28,520 nucleotides of DNA, from the NCBI GenBank assembly GCA_900551535.1, contig URWJ01000003.1:1-28520 (forward strand), written 5' to 3'. The notes beneath the pieces were generated by a model, which was given only the letters and a program-made list of their open reading frames with translations, made no database searches and was not told where the DNA came from. This document shows positions 7,000-16,096 of the stretch, piece after piece. Every line of letters begins with the position of its first letter. Position 1 is the stretch's first letter. The stretch comes from an uncultured Granulicatella sp. (lineage in GTDB: Bacteria; Bacillota; Bacilli; Lactobacillales; Aerococcaceae). Position numbers and translations under genes: made by a program.

Positions 7000-9627
7000 T
7001 TACATATTTTTATTCTTCCCAACGTTTAAACACTTCTTAAATGGTTTCTCTATAACCGTAGCGTTTTCCGGGAAAACACTTTTTACTTTCATCGCATATT
7101 TACTAATCGTTGCCCGAACATCTAACAACCAAATTTCGGCACTCTTTTGATGCGGTCTACTAAAACGTCCTAGCCCTTGATACAGTTGAAGAAGCATCAT
7201 CTTCATCGCGTAATGGCCAAAATAAGAACGCTCTTGTTCTTTCATCTCTAGTTGAATAATTTGTTGAGCCGTTGACACTGGATTTGGGAATGGCAATTTG
7301 GTGATTACGAGTGAATCAATCGATTGACCGCCACTATCAAATCCTTCCCAGAAACTATAGACACCAAGTAAAATCGCATCATTTCTTTCTTGGAAACGAC
7401 GTTGGATTCTTCGTCCTATTTGAGGTCCTTTTTGAGCAAGTAGTTCAATTTGATGAGCACGGCAAAAGTCTTCTAACAGACTCTCTACTACTAAGAGCGC
7501 CTCTACTGAATGCATCAACACTAGCATTCTTCCGCCCTTTCGCTCATAGATTTTTTCGATACAGTCTGCAATTTGTGTGTGATACTGTTGACTCGAGGAA
7601 GAATTTACGGCTACCAAATCATTTGGAATAAAGATTTGATGCTCGGCACTTTCTGATACTGTCTCAATTACAGTGAGCTTTTCTTTGGCCTCTAACTCAT
7701 GGAATAACGGTGTAAATGTTGGAATAGTCGCAGAAATTCCAATCAATTGTCTCATCTTCTCTCTAAACTGATTGAAGACTTCAACGACTGGTTTCACTCT
7801 TAATAATTCGAGAGTATTTTGTCCATACTGTTCTTTTTCTTCAATGACAAAATAATCACTGCCATCTGTTTGAAATTGAGAGATTGACTCCATTAGCTCT
7901 TTTAATAAATAACTACTTTCTTCAAACAAAGTGGTCTTATCCGCATTGGCTTGCAACAAATTCATTACACCAGAAAGAGCCTTCTGCATTGCATTTACCA
8001 TTTCACAGTGGATTGACTCTTTCCACTCAGTTGCCGTAAATACAAATGAATTGGTCAGTTGTTGGCCACTCTTCAACTCTTCAAACCATGTTTCATATAA
8101 ATCACAAATTTCTAATAACTTGCGGTTCATGGTACGAGAGAGGTGCTCCTCTTCCTTTGAAAAATGAAACATCGCATTTAAGTGATGGTCAGACCATAAT
8201 TGTTGCAACTCGAATAAATGAGAGAAGTTAACAGTAGACGTGCCATATTGCTCTAGGGCATGTTCAAACTGCTGCACTTCATCCAGGAGCACAATTGGTT
8301 TCACACGATGAGCAATTAATGAAGCGTACTGAATAAGGAATGCATGATTCGTTACTACAATTGGACTTTGTTGAACTGAAGCTACTGCCTTATCCCAATA
8401 GAGACTTCCTTCCTCATTTGCATCTTTTATCGATATTTCTTTCCATAACGTTGCCTGATGAAGTGCTTGATTACACTCCGATAAATCACCTGTTTGCGTC
8501 TTTGTAATCCACACGAGTAACCCCATAATAGAAAGGCTGTTTCTTGCACTTCTCTCCTCTTGATACTTGTGAATTGCACGCTTGAAGGCTGTTAAATCAA
8601 TATAGTGTCTTTGCCCTTTTATAGAAATTACAGGTGTCTTAATCTTTAACTCTGTAATAATCGGAGCGACACTATCCTCCATCAGTTGTTGTTGCAATAG
8701 TAAGTTCGAAGTGACTATCCAGATTGGTTTTCTCTTACTCGCTTTTTCAAATGCTGCCAGTAAATAAGCGTATGTTTTCCCTGAACCAGGGCTGGCTTCA
8801 ATAAAATGCAAAGGTTCATCTGTTTCAATCAACGATTCTATTGTGGTTATCATCTCACGCTGACTTGCCTTATCTTCTAAGAATCCAGAATCTACTAATT
8901 TTTGATAATCTTCTAGTGCATTCGTTTTTCGTTTAGAAGACTTTAGCTCTACCTCTTTTACCGCTAGAGGAGAAACGACAAAACCTTGTTCTAAAGGAAA
9001 ATCTTCTCTTTCTTCTTTTCCTTTTTCTTCTAAAATTTCCTCAAAAATCTTACCCGTATCTCCTAGTAATTCTCCAGAGAATTCGGTTAACTGTTCTAAA
9101 GTGATTCGTGACAATGTTCGAAGTTTCTTTTGAATCTTTAAGAAAAGTTCTGCTGTTGCTCGAGCATCGCTGCCTGCTGTATGTACTTGAGTATGACGAA
9201 TCTCTAGCGCCTCTGTTAAATCACTAAGACGATAGCTAAGGGCTGTTGGATAACAGATTTGCGCTAGTTGCACCGTATCAATAAGCGGTACCTCTAATTC
9301 TAATCCTAATGCATCTTGTAAGGCTGACATGATAAAAGGTCCGTCAAACCCAACATTATGCGCGATGAGCGTTCGGTCTTCTAACAGATTAAAAATCGTC
9401 ATTGCCACTTCATCAAAATAGGGAGCCGTTGCCACATCCGCATTCGTCACTCCCGTTAATAATTGAATCTCGAATGGAATACTTTTTTCAGGATTAATAT
9501 TGAGTGAGACATGCTCAATCACTTCATCGCCATCGATTAAGGTACAGCCAAACTGGAAGATTCGATCCCCGCTCTCATATTTTGGCCCTGTCGTTTCTAA
9601 ATCAATGACAGCATATTTTCTTACCAT
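7000..9627 (-). CDS. dinG: DinG-type 3'-5' exonuclease/helicase-like protein
   Basis: This 875-residue two-module protein of the Gram-positive DinG type joins a DnaQ-like exonuclease to an XPD-like helicase fold. The N-terminal DEDDh exonuclease shows Asp9 and Glu11 (IDLETTG), Asp95 (NVGFD), His149 and Asp154. Walker A is ASPGSGKT (278-285). The Walker B box is DEVQ (449-452) in place of DEAH. QGLGRFSRP near the C-terminus is motif VI. Only one cysteine lies between Walker A and DEVQ, so the iron-sulphur cluster of E. coli DinG is absent. The S. aureus homologue likewise lacks the cluster and acts mainly as an exonuclease, so nuclease activity in repair is the likely role. It heads the ypmB-aspB-asnS group. 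Confidence 0.94.
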   Translation of the reverse strand: MVRKYAVIDLETTGPKYESGDRIFQFGCTLIDGDEVIEHVSLNINPEKSIPFEIQLLTGVTNADVATAPYFDEVAMTIFNLLEDRTLIAHNVGFDGPFIMSALQDALGLELEVPLIDTVQLAQICYPTALSYRLSDLTEALEIRHTQVHTAGSDARATAELFLKIQKKLRTLSRITLEQLTEFSGELLGDTGKIFEEILEEKGKEEREDFPLEQGFVVSPLAVKEVELKSSKRKTNALEDYQKLVDSGFLEDKASQREMITTIESLIETDEPLHFIEASPGSGKTYAYLLAAFEKASKRKPIWIVTSNLLLQQQLMEDSVAPIITELKIKTPVISIKGQRHYIDLTAFKRAIHKYQEERSARNSLSIMGLLVWITKTQTGDLSECNQALHQATLWKEISIKDANEEGSLYWDKAVASVQQSPIVVTNHAFLIQYASLIAHRVKPIVLLDEVQQFEHALEQYGTSTVNFSHLFELQQLWSDHHLNAMFHFSKEEEHLSRTMNRKLLEICDLYETWFEELKSGQQLTNSFVFTATEWKESIHCEMVNAMQKALSGVMNLLQANADKTTLFEESSYLLKELMESISQFQTDGSDYFVIEEKEQYGQNTLELLRVKPVVEVFNQFREKMRQLIGISATIPTFTPLFHELEAKEKLTVIETVSESAEHQIFIPNDLVAVNSSSSQQYHTQIADCIEKIYERKGGRMLVLMHSVEALLVVESLLEDFCRAHQIELLAQKGPQIGRRIQRRFQERNDAILLGVYSFWEGFDSGGQSIDSLVITKLPFPNPVSTAQQIIQLEMKEQERSYFGHYAMKMMLLQLYQGLGRFSRPHQKSAEIWLLDVRATISKYAMKVKSVFPENATVIEKPFKKCLNVGKNKNM

Positions 9628-9663
9628 TAGAAAAGCTCCTTTCTAAAGAATTCCTACTTATTT

Positions 9664-9692
9664 AGTTTACTAACTTATTCCTCTCGTTGCAA
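9664..9692 (-). promoter_or_regulatory. Sigma-A promoter of dinG
   Basis: On the minus strand TTGCAA (9692-9687) is followed by a 17-base spacer and TAAACT (9669-9664). AGAAAGGAG precedes the ATG at 9627. The leader would be about 30 bases. Confidence 0.7.
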
Positions 9693-9713
9693 ACAGTAGA
9701 AAGGTTTTAAGGC

Positions 9714-9743
9714 AAAAAAAGAAGCTTGAGCATTGCCCAAGCT
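9714..9743 (-). terminator. Terminator of the glgBCD unit
   Basis: On the minus strand AGCTTGGGC (9743-9735) pairs with GCTCAAGCT (9731-9723), including one G-U pair, around a three-base loop, and a T-rich run follows. It lies 25 bases after the glgD stop and just upstream of the dinG promoter. Confidence 0.88.
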
Positions 9744-9767
9744 GTCTTTTATCATTTTGAAAGTTGA

Positions 9768-10880
9768 TTAAACGGTTTTACCTTTATCAATCACGACTTG
9801 TACTTCTTCCGTACCTGTTAAAACAGTATGTTGTTTTACCGTAACATCTTTATCAGCAATCACATACTCTAAATGAGCACCTGATTTAATTACGGTATTT
9901 GAAAGAATGATACTGTTACGAACAACCGCACCTTCTTCTACGACAACATCACGGAAGATAATACTATTTTCAACGGTACCACGAATCTTCGAACCGTCTC
10001 CGAGAATCGAATTCTTCACTTCGGCTTTCTTACCATAGCCTGTAGGAACCGTATCTTTAACACGCGTAATCACTTGAGTTCCTGAAAGGAATACATCATG
10101 AAGATTTTCAAAATCAAGCATATCCATATTCAAGTCATAGTAGTCTTTAATCGTATTAACGACCTTCAAGTATCCTTTAATTTGGTACGCATATACACGT
10201 AATGTTTCAAGGTTCTTAGCGATATAGTCACGTAAGATATCTTCCCAACCAAGTGTCAACCCTTTTTTAACAATGCCATTGAATAATTCTTTTGTTAAAA
10301 TGTAGATTTTCACTTGTGTTGCACATTCATGATCAGATCCGTCGAAGTGATAAAGTGACTCATACACTTTATGATTTTCATCAAAGATAATTTGTGATTC
10401 CCCAACTGTTGGTTTGCGATACGTATACGCTACAGTAATATCAGAACCAGTATCTAAGTGATATTGGAACATTTCTTTGAAATCAATTTTCCCGATAATG
10501 TTTGTATCCGCTAAAATTACAAACTCTTCATCAAGGTCTTGCGTATACACCATTGTATTGGCTAACGCTTCGATTTTATTTTGTGGGATACGTGTTGATA
10601 AGTAGTTTGACATCGGAGTAATAATCTTCAAACCACGGTGTTTACGGTTTAAATCCCAATCTTTCCCTGAAGCTACATGATCGAGTAATGATTTGTAATT
10701 ATGATTCGTTAATAATGCAATATTATCGATATCTGCATGTACAAGAGAAGATAGCATAAAGTCCACCATACGATAACGAGAAATTACTGGTAAAGCGGCT
10801 GCCGTACGATTTCTGACTAACCCTTGAAGGTCGTCATTTCTATAATTATCTGCAAACAATACACAAAACGCTTTGATCAT
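9768..10880 (-). CDS. glgD: GlgD, ADP-glucose pyrophosphorylase non-catalytic subunit
   Basis: This 370-residue GlgC paralogue starts at the ATG at 10880 (TTGGAGG ahead), one base after the glgC stop. A longer in-frame start at 10895 lies inside glgC and is not needed. The nucleotidyltransferase fold is kept, but the sugar-nucleotide signature GGxGTRL seen in GlgC is replaced by FADNYRNDDL, and the catalytic SGDH is replaced by LADTN. This is the usual state of Firmicute GlgD, which forms a hetero-oligomer with GlgC and raises its activity. The C-terminus is a left-handed beta-helix hexapeptide-repeat domain. It is the last gene of the glgB-glgC-glgD unit. Confidence 0.95.
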   Translation of the reverse strand: MIKAFCVLFADNYRNDDLQGLVRNRTAAALPVISRYRMVDFMLSSLVHADIDNIALLTNHNYKSLLDHVASGKDWDLNRKHRGLKIITPMSNYLSTRIPQNKIEALANTMVYTQDLDEEFVILADTNIIGKIDFKEMFQYHLDTGSDITVAYTYRKPTVGESQIIFDENHKVYESLYHFDGSDHECATQVKIYILTKELFNGIVKKGLTLGWEDILRDYIAKNLETLRVYAYQIKGYLKVVNTIKDYYDLNMDMLDFENLHDVFLSGTQVITRVKDTVPTGYGKKAEVKNSILGDGSKIRGTVENSIIFRDVVVEEGAVVRNSIILSNTVIKSGAHLEYVIADKDVTVKQHTVLTGTEEVQVVIDKGKTV

Positions 10881-10881
10881 A

Positions 10882-12054
10882 TTAATTTCCTCCAACTTTC
10901 GTATCTTCTTCTACCACTTCGAAATTGCCGATAACGGTAATCATATCTTTACCAAGTTCAATTTCTTCATGGCCTACAGTCACACCGCTTTTTACAACCG
11001 TGCCTTCTGCAATAATTGAGTTCACAACTGTTGCGCCCTCTTCAATGACCGCATTCTGCATGATGATACTTCCAAGGACTTTAGAATTTTGAGCAATCGA
11101 TACTCCAGACGATACAATTGATTCATGGACTTTTCCGAGTACAATTGTTCCATCTGAAATCATTGATTCAGTCACTTCGGCGCTCTCTCCGATATATTGA
11201 GGAAGTCTGCCTTCGTGACGATAATAAATCTTCCAAGTTTTATCAGAAATATTAAAGTCTTCTTTTCGTTTGATTAAGTCCATGTTTGCTTCCCATAGAC
11301 TTTCGATAGTACCTACGTCTTTCCAATATCCTGCAAATGGGAAAGCGTAAATACGACGGTCTTCTTCAAGTAACATTGGAATAATGTTTTTACCGAAGTC
11401 TTTTTCACTTTCTGGATTTTCTTCATCACGAATTAAATACTCTTTAAGTACTTTCCAGTTAAAGATGTAAATCCCCATCGATGCTTTTGTTGAAACCGGA
11501 TGTTCAGGTTTTTCTAAGAATTCTACGATGCGTAAATCATCATCCGTATTTAAAATACCGAAACGACTTGCTTCTTCTAGTGGGACATTAATATGAGCAA
11601 CCGTCAAGTCTGCTTTTTTCTCTTTATGGAATTCAAGCATCTTGTTGTAGTTCATTTTATATATGTGGTCCCCAGATAAGATTAATACGTACTCTGGATC
11701 ATACTGCTCGATATACTTAATATTTTGATAAATAGCATTGGCAGTCCCTTTATACCATTCCCCTGTTTTTCCAGCTGTATATGGAGGAAGAATTGTTAAC
11801 CCTCCGTCTACACGGTCTAAGTCCCAAGGGTTCCCATTCCCCATGTAAGAGTTCAACTCAAGAGGCATAAACTGAGTTAACACCCCAACAGTAGAAATCC
11901 CTGAATTTGCGCAGTTTGAGAGAGGAAAATCGATGATACGATACTTCCCACCAAAAGGAACAGCTGGTTTCGCCATATCCTTTGTTAGTACTTGCAAGCG
12001 AGTTCCTTGTCCGCCTGCGAGTAGCATTGCTACGATTTCTTGCTTTCTTGCCAT
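10882..12054 (-). CDS. glgC: Glucose-1-phosphate adenylyltransferase (GlgC)
   Basis: GlgC makes ADP-glucose from ATP and glucose-1-phosphate, the committed step of glycogen synthesis. The 390 residues carry LLAGGQGTRL (11-20) for nucleotide binding and KPAVPFGGKYRIIDFPLSNC (29-48). Asp129 of SGDH corresponds to the catalytic aspartate, and Lys182 of EKP to the glucose-1-phosphate-binding lysine. The C-terminal third is a beta-helix of hexapeptide repeats. The ATG follows GGGGG and lies 16 bases after glgB. Pairing with GlgD indicates a GlgC/GlgD complex. Confidence 0.97.
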   Translation of the reverse strand: MARKQEIVAMLLAGGQGTRLQVLTKDMAKPAVPFGGKYRIIDFPLSNCANSGISTVGVLTQFMPLELNSYMGNGNPWDLDRVDGGLTILPPYTAGKTGEWYKGTANAIYQNIKYIEQYDPEYVLILSGDHIYKMNYNKMLEFHKEKKADLTVAHINVPLEEASRFGILNTDDDLRIVEFLEKPEHPVSTKASMGIYIFNWKVLKEYLIRDEENPESEKDFGKNIIPMLLEEDRRIYAFPFAGYWKDVGTIESLWEANMDLIKRKEDFNISDKTWKIYYRHEGRLPQYIGESAEVTESMISDGTIVLGKVHESIVSSGVSIAQNSKVLGSIIMQNAVIEEGATVVNSIIAEGTVVKSGVTVGHEEIELGKDMITVIGNFEVVEEDTKVGGN

Positions 12055-12070
12055 ACGTTCAACCCCCAGA

Positions 12071-13924
12071 TTATTGATTGTTTATAATATACAGTGTAGA
12101 AAACGGTGGAACATTCACCGCGAGTGTATAATCAAATCCTTTATGTGGTTTCGTAACTGTATGAAGTCCACGATTCACCACTCCAGACCCGTTATACTTT
12201 TTAGCGTCAGAGTTGAGAGCTACTTTATAGCTTCCCCATTTCGAAACGCCAATTTCGTAGTTCTTAATATAGTTTCCTGAGAAGTTTGAGATAACAATGA
12301 CTGAGTCTCCTTTAGAATTCATTCTTGAGAAGACGAAGCAGTTATTCCAAACATCTTCCACCTCATGCCATCTAAATCCTGTCCAGCCTCCGTCAAGTTG
12401 CCATAGTTCTGAATGCTTCTTGTAGAAGGCATTTAAATCTTTCACATAGCGATGGGTCGCATCATGAATAGGATACTTGAGTAAGAACCAATCTAATTCA
12501 CGCTCTTCATTCCACTCAATCATTTGTGGAATTTCATTTCCCATGAAGTTTAATTTCTTACCAGGGTGAGCCATCATATAGCCCATGAAAGCTCGATAGT
12601 TAGAAAACTTATCTTCATAAGAAACAGACGCTTTATCTAGTAACGATTTCTTCCCGTGAACCACTTCATCATGAGAAATCGGTAAAATGTAATTCTCCGA
12701 GAAGGCGTACATCATCGAGAACGTAAATTGATTATGGATGCCCCCTCTAAATAGAGGATCTTTCTCTAAGTAATCTAGAGAGTCATTCATCCAACCCATA
12801 TTCCATTTGAAGTGGAATCCGAGTCCTCCTTCTTCTACTGGTTTGGTAACCCCAGCAAAAGCAGTAGACTCTTCGGCAATCATCATGACACCTGGATATT
12901 CATTACGTACATAATCATTCAGAGATTGAATAAATCGAATCGCTTCTAAGTTTTCAAATCCTCCGTAAATATTACGAGCTGATTCTTCTTCACTTCTGCA
13001 ATAGTTATAGAACAACATTGAACTTACGGCATCCACGCGAAGTCCGTCGATGTGGAATTTTTCAAGCCAGAATACTGCACTTGAATACAAGAATGAAAGC
13101 ACTTCTGTCTTGCCGTAATCAAACGCTCTCGTTCCCCATCCTTTATGTTCTTGGATACGAGGGTCACCGTATTCATAGCAAGGTGTGCCATCAAATTCAT
13201 ATAACCCAAAAGCGTCTTTTGTAAAATGCCCTGGTACCCAGTCTAAAATAATTCCGATACCTGCCCTGTGACATTCATCCACAAAATACATAAAGTCTTC
13301 TGGAGTTCCAAATCTTGAAGTTGCTGCGAAGAATCCTGTCACTTGATATCCCCATGACTTATCATATGGGTATTCGGTAATTGGCAACAATTCAATATGC
13401 GTGTAGTTCATCTCTTTCACATATGGAATGAGTACATCCACTAACTCACGATAAGAATAAGGGTCACCATTTTCTTTCTTCTTAAACGAGCCTAGCTCAA
13501 CTTCATATATGTTTAACGGTAGTTGGTAAGGGACGGTTCTTTGTTTCATCCACTTTTCGTCTGACCATTGGAATTCAGGAAAATCGTATACTTTAGATGC
13601 TGTTTTCGGTCTTGTTTCAGCATGGCGTGCATATGGGTCTGCTTTCCATAACCAATCTCCATGATGCGGAACAATCACATATTTATAAGCATCGTACTCT
13701 TTTACATTTGGAATTGTGATTTCATAAATCCCATTTTGATTAATACGCTCCATCTTATAATCGGTTGGTCTCCATTCACAGAAATCCCCCGTTACATAGA
13801 CTTCTTTTGCATTAGGAGCCCATACGCGGAATGTACATTCGTTATCACCTAAGAAGCTGCCAAGGAAATCATAACTATGAAAATTCCTTCCTTCATGAAA
13901 TAGATATTCTGCTAGTTGTTGCAC
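12071..13924 (-). CDS. glgB: 1,4-alpha-glucan branching enzyme
   Basis: This 617-residue GH13 subfamily 9 enzyme cuts an alpha-1,4 chain and rejoins it as an alpha-1,6 branch. An N-terminal CBM48 domain (about 20-115) is followed by the (beta/alpha)8 catalytic domain. Conserved regions are DWVPGHF (228-234), GLRVDAV with nucleophile Asp298, MIAEES with Glu351 and ISHDE with Asp419, then the C-terminal all-beta domain. The start is GTG at 13924 preceded by AAAGGAG. The nearby ATG is followed at once by a stop, so GTG is the only good start. It is first of glgB-glgC-glgD. A CcpA-type cre site lies in its leader. Confidence 0.97.
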   Translation of the reverse strand: MQQLAEYLFHEGRNFHSYDFLGSFLGDNECTFRVWAPNAKEVYVTGDFCEWRPTDYKMERINQNGIYEITIPNVKEYDAYKYVIVPHHGDWLWKADPYARHAETRPKTASKVYDFPEFQWSDEKWMKQRTVPYQLPLNIYEVELGSFKKKENGDPYSYRELVDVLIPYVKEMNYTHIELLPITEYPYDKSWGYQVTGFFAATSRFGTPEDFMYFVDECHRAGIGIILDWVPGHFTKDAFGLYEFDGTPCYEYGDPRIQEHKGWGTRAFDYGKTEVLSFLYSSAVFWLEKFHIDGLRVDAVSSMLFYNYCRSEEESARNIYGGFENLEAIRFIQSLNDYVRNEYPGVMMIAEESTAFAGVTKPVEEGGLGFHFKWNMGWMNDSLDYLEKDPLFRGGIHNQFTFSMMYAFSENYILPISHDEVVHGKKSLLDKASVSYEDKFSNYRAFMGYMMAHPGKKLNFMGNEIPQMIEWNEERELDWFLLKYPIHDATHRYVKDLNAFYKKHSELWQLDGGWTGFRWHEVEDVWNNCFVFSRMNSKGDSVIVISNFSGNYIKNYEIGVSKWGSYKVALNSDAKKYNGSGVVNRGLHTVTKPHKGFDYTLAVNVPPFSTLYIINNQ

Positions 13925-13963
13925 TAAGCCATCACTCCTTTACGCATTCGCTCACAAAAATAA

Positions 13964-13977
13964 AATAAGCGTTTTCA
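13964..13977 (-). promoter_or_regulatory. Candidate CcpA cre site in the glgB leader
   Basis: The minus strand reads TGAAAACGCTTATT, matching 13 of 14 positions of the cre consensus TGWAARCGYTWNCW. It lies about 50-60 bases after the predicted glgB transcription start, where CcpA commonly acts as a roadblock. Repression of glgBCD by preferred sugars would be expected, though regulation is inferred. Confidence 0.72.
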
Positions 13978-14031
13978 TAGTTGGGATAAAAAATTAGAGA
14001 AGATTGATTTTGAAACATTTCTCTTGTTTAA

Positions 14032-14060
14032 ATTATAACATATTTCTTAAATTTTCACAG
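14032..14060 (-). promoter_or_regulatory. glgB: Extended -10 promoter of glgBCD
   Basis: On the minus strand TGTTATAAT (14040-14032) is a perfect extended -10. The -35 position (14060-14055) reads CTGTGA, a weak match. Transcription would start near 14025, giving a leader of about 100 bases that holds the cre site. The left arm of the inverted repeat at 14062-14073 abuts the -35. Confidence 0.72.
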
Positions 14061-14061
14061 T

Positions 14062-14120
14062 GGGTTTCATGAATTTTCTTGAAAATTTTTGTTTAATTCT
14101 CTGTACTTTTCATGAAACCC
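14062..14120. repeat. Perfect 12-bp inverted repeat, candidate operator pair
   Basis: GGGTTTCATGAA (14062-14073) and its exact complement TTCATGAAACCC (14109-14120) flank 35 bp. Each arm centres on the palindrome TTCATGAA. Between them TTTTCTTGAAAA (14074-14085) is a degenerate copy with its centre exactly 10 bp from the left one; the right centre is 33 bp further on. The element lies upstream of both predicted transcription starts, so it acts as DNA, not as an RNA hairpin. The arms sit just upstream of the -35 regions of the two divergent promoters. Confidence 0.7.
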
Positions 14121-14123
14121 GTT

Positions 14124-14156
14124 TTGGTATCACTTTTTACCACTTTGTATTACAAT
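14124..14156 (+). promoter_or_regulatory. Probable promoter of the GH13 gene
   Basis: TTGGTA (14124-14129) with TATTAC (14148-14153, spacer 18), or the overlapping TACAAT (14151-14156), are the best -35/-10 candidates. Either places the transcription start near 14160-14165. That rules out the upstream in-frame ATG at 14155 and supports the ATG at 14188. Confidence 0.45.
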
Positions 14157-14187
14157 GAACATAGATTTACAAAAAAAGGGGCCTATT

Positions 14188-16032
14188 ATGATTTCCTATC
14201 ACTCACTAAAAAATAAATATCCTTCAGGCGCAGTGACGGATAACCAGACTATTTTTATTCAAGTTAAAGTAACAAGAGAGACTCACCTCTCTTCTATCCA
14301 ATTAGTTTTAAAAGAAGATTTAACGCAAACAACAAGCATCTATCATCCAAGTCGTTCTACGATTGAAGCGGATGCAACTTTATATTCATTTGAAATTTCA
14401 CCATTGCATTCAGGACTATATTTCTACTACTTTGAAGTTCGTTCTGAAATCGGTACTTACTTCCTTAGCAACCATGAATTCCAAGCAGTTCCTGTTCTCA
14501 ACTATCATGAGATTAACAGCTGGCAATTAACGGTTTACGAAGAACAATTTACGACTCCAGAATGGTTTAAAGGCGGGATTATGTATCAAATCTTCCCTGA
14601 CCGATTCAAGAAAAGTGAGAAATATAAAGCTAAAAAAGCTGCTAACGAAGAGATTCGTTACCGTCATGATGACTGGGACGAATTGCCTCAATCAAGTATC
14701 ACACATGAAAATTACAAAGCTCAGGATTTTTATCTTGGGAATTTAAAAGGAATCGAAGAAGAACTCGAACACTTCAAAGCCTTAAATGTAAATTGTATTT
14801 ACTTAAATCCAATTATGGAAAGCCCAGATAACCACCGCTACTCCACTGCGGATTATTTCAATGTGGATCCTTACTTAGGAACAAATGAAGACTTTAAAAA
14901 ACTTTGTGCGAAATTCAGAAAAAATGGAATCGAAATTATTCTAGACGGTGTATTTAGTCATACTGGAGACGACAGTATTTATTTCAACAAACAAGGTCAT
15001 TATGATAGCGTTGGTGCCTATAACTCAACTGAGTCTCCATACTATCCTTGGTTTAGCTTTATGGAGTTTCCAGATACGTATCACTCTTGGTGGGGCTTTA
15101 CAAACCTTCCAACGGTGAATAAATTAGAACCTTCCTATATGAAATTTATCAACGATCCAAAAACCGGTGTCTTACCCTTCTGGCAACATCTTGGGATTGG
15201 TGGCTGGCGTTTAGACGTTGCGGATGAATTTCCTGACGAGTTCTTAGACGCATTACGAGTAACTGTTAAACAAACAGACCCAAATGCCCTCATTATTGGT
15301 GAAGTTTGGGAAGATGCGACTACGAAATTTGCTTATGACCATCGCCGTCGTTATTTCTTAGGAAAACAACTCGATAGTGTCATGAACTACCCTTGGAAAG
15401 AAGCGATTATCAATTTTGTTCAAACAAAGAACTCACACGCTTTACGCTATGCCATTGAAGAAATCATTGATCATTATCCAAAACCTGCTCTAGACGTTCT
15501 AATGAACTTGCTGGATAGTCACGATACGGAACGTATTATTACAAAAATTGGTTTTGGCGATACAGAAGCTGTTCCACTTCATGAGCGCCCAACACTTGAA
15601 TTAACCGGTGCTGAACTTGAAGATGCGATTCAAAAACTAAAGATTGCAAGCTTTATCCAATTTACTCTACCAGGTGTTCCTTCGATTTATTATGGGGATG
15701 AAATTGGAATGCAAGGATTCCGTGATCCATATAACCGTAAGACATTCAGCAAGAAAGAAATTAACGAAGAAATCTTCGAGCATTATAAAGCATTAACAGC
15801 TTTTAGAACAGAAAACAAAGAAGACTTCAAGGGAGATTTCAATGTCATTTACGAAAACAATGGATGCCTTGTGTACCAACGTGGCTCTCTCCTATGTGCC
15901 GTGAATATGAATGAACATACGGAATACATTGAAGGTCTTCATGGAAAACAAATTTTTGCAAGTCACCAAATAAGAAACCATCCAAACGGACTTCTTGTTC
16001 CTGCATTTGGCTTTGCAGCATATGAAATTTAA
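14188..16032 (+). CDS. GH13 neopullulanase/cyclomaltodextrinase-type alpha-glucan hydrolase
   Basis: This 614-residue enzyme starts at the ATG at 14188, six bases after AAAGGGG. An N-terminal beta-sandwich of about 120 residues resembles the CBM34-type domain of cyclomaltodextrinases and neopullulanases. The catalytic barrel then shows IMYQIFPDRF (131-140), DGVFSH (253-258), nucleophile Asp343 in GGWRLDVADE, acid/base Glu372 in IGEVWED and Asp446 in LLDSHDTER. There is no signal peptide, so it works in the cytoplasm on glycogen, limit dextrins or imported maltodextrins. In lactobacilli an amylase/pullulanase-type gene often closes the glg operon. Here it is divergent from glgB and shares a control region. 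The exact bond specificity cannot be read from sequence. Confidence 0.93.
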   Translation: MISYHSLKNKYPSGAVTDNQTIFIQVKVTRETHLSSIQLVLKEDLTQTTSIYHPSRSTIEADATLYSFEISPLHSGLYFYYFEVRSEIGTYFLSNHEFQAVPVLNYHEINSWQLTVYEEQFTTPEWFKGGIMYQIFPDRFKKSEKYKAKKAANEEIRYRHDDWDELPQSSITHENYKAQDFYLGNLKGIEEELEHFKALNVNCIYLNPIMESPDNHRYSTADYFNVDPYLGTNEDFKKLCAKFRKNGIEIILDGVFSHTGDDSIYFNKQGHYDSVGAYNSTESPYYPWFSFMEFPDTYHSWWGFTNLPTVNKLEPSYMKFINDPKTGVLPFWQHLGIGGWRLDVADEFPDEFLDALRVTVKQTDPNALIIGEVWEDATTKFAYDHRRRYFLGKQLDSVMNYPWKEAIINFVQTKNSHALRYAIEEIIDHYPKPALDVLMNLLDSHDTERIITKIGFGDTEAVPLHERPTLELTGAELEDAIQKLKIASFIQFTLPGVPSIYYGDEIGMQGFRDPYNRKTFSKKEINEEIFEHYKALTAFRTENKEDFKGDFNVIYENNGCLVYQRGSLLCAVNMNEHTEYIEGLHGKQIFASHQIRNHPNGLLVPAFGFAAYEI

Positions 16033-16036
16033 TTCA

Positions 16037-16090
16037 TAAAAAAAGATTCTCACAGTGAGGCGTGCCCCACTTGTGAGAATCTCTTTTTTT
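16037..16090. terminator. Bidirectional terminator between the GH13 gene and glgP
   Basis: AGATTCTCACA (16044-16054) pairs with TGTGAGAATCT (16072-16082), with further inner pairing including GGC/GCC. An A-run on the left and a T-run on the right make it work for the plus GH13 gene (ends 16032) and for the minus glgA-glgP unit (ends 16097). Confidence 0.93.
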
Positions 16091-16096
16091 ATTGGT

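Noticed and set aside
9768..10880. GlgD as a decayed pseudogene of glgC
   Set aside because: Loss of the GGxGTRL signature is the normal state of Firmicute GlgD regulatory subunits, and the frame is intact and coupled to glgC.
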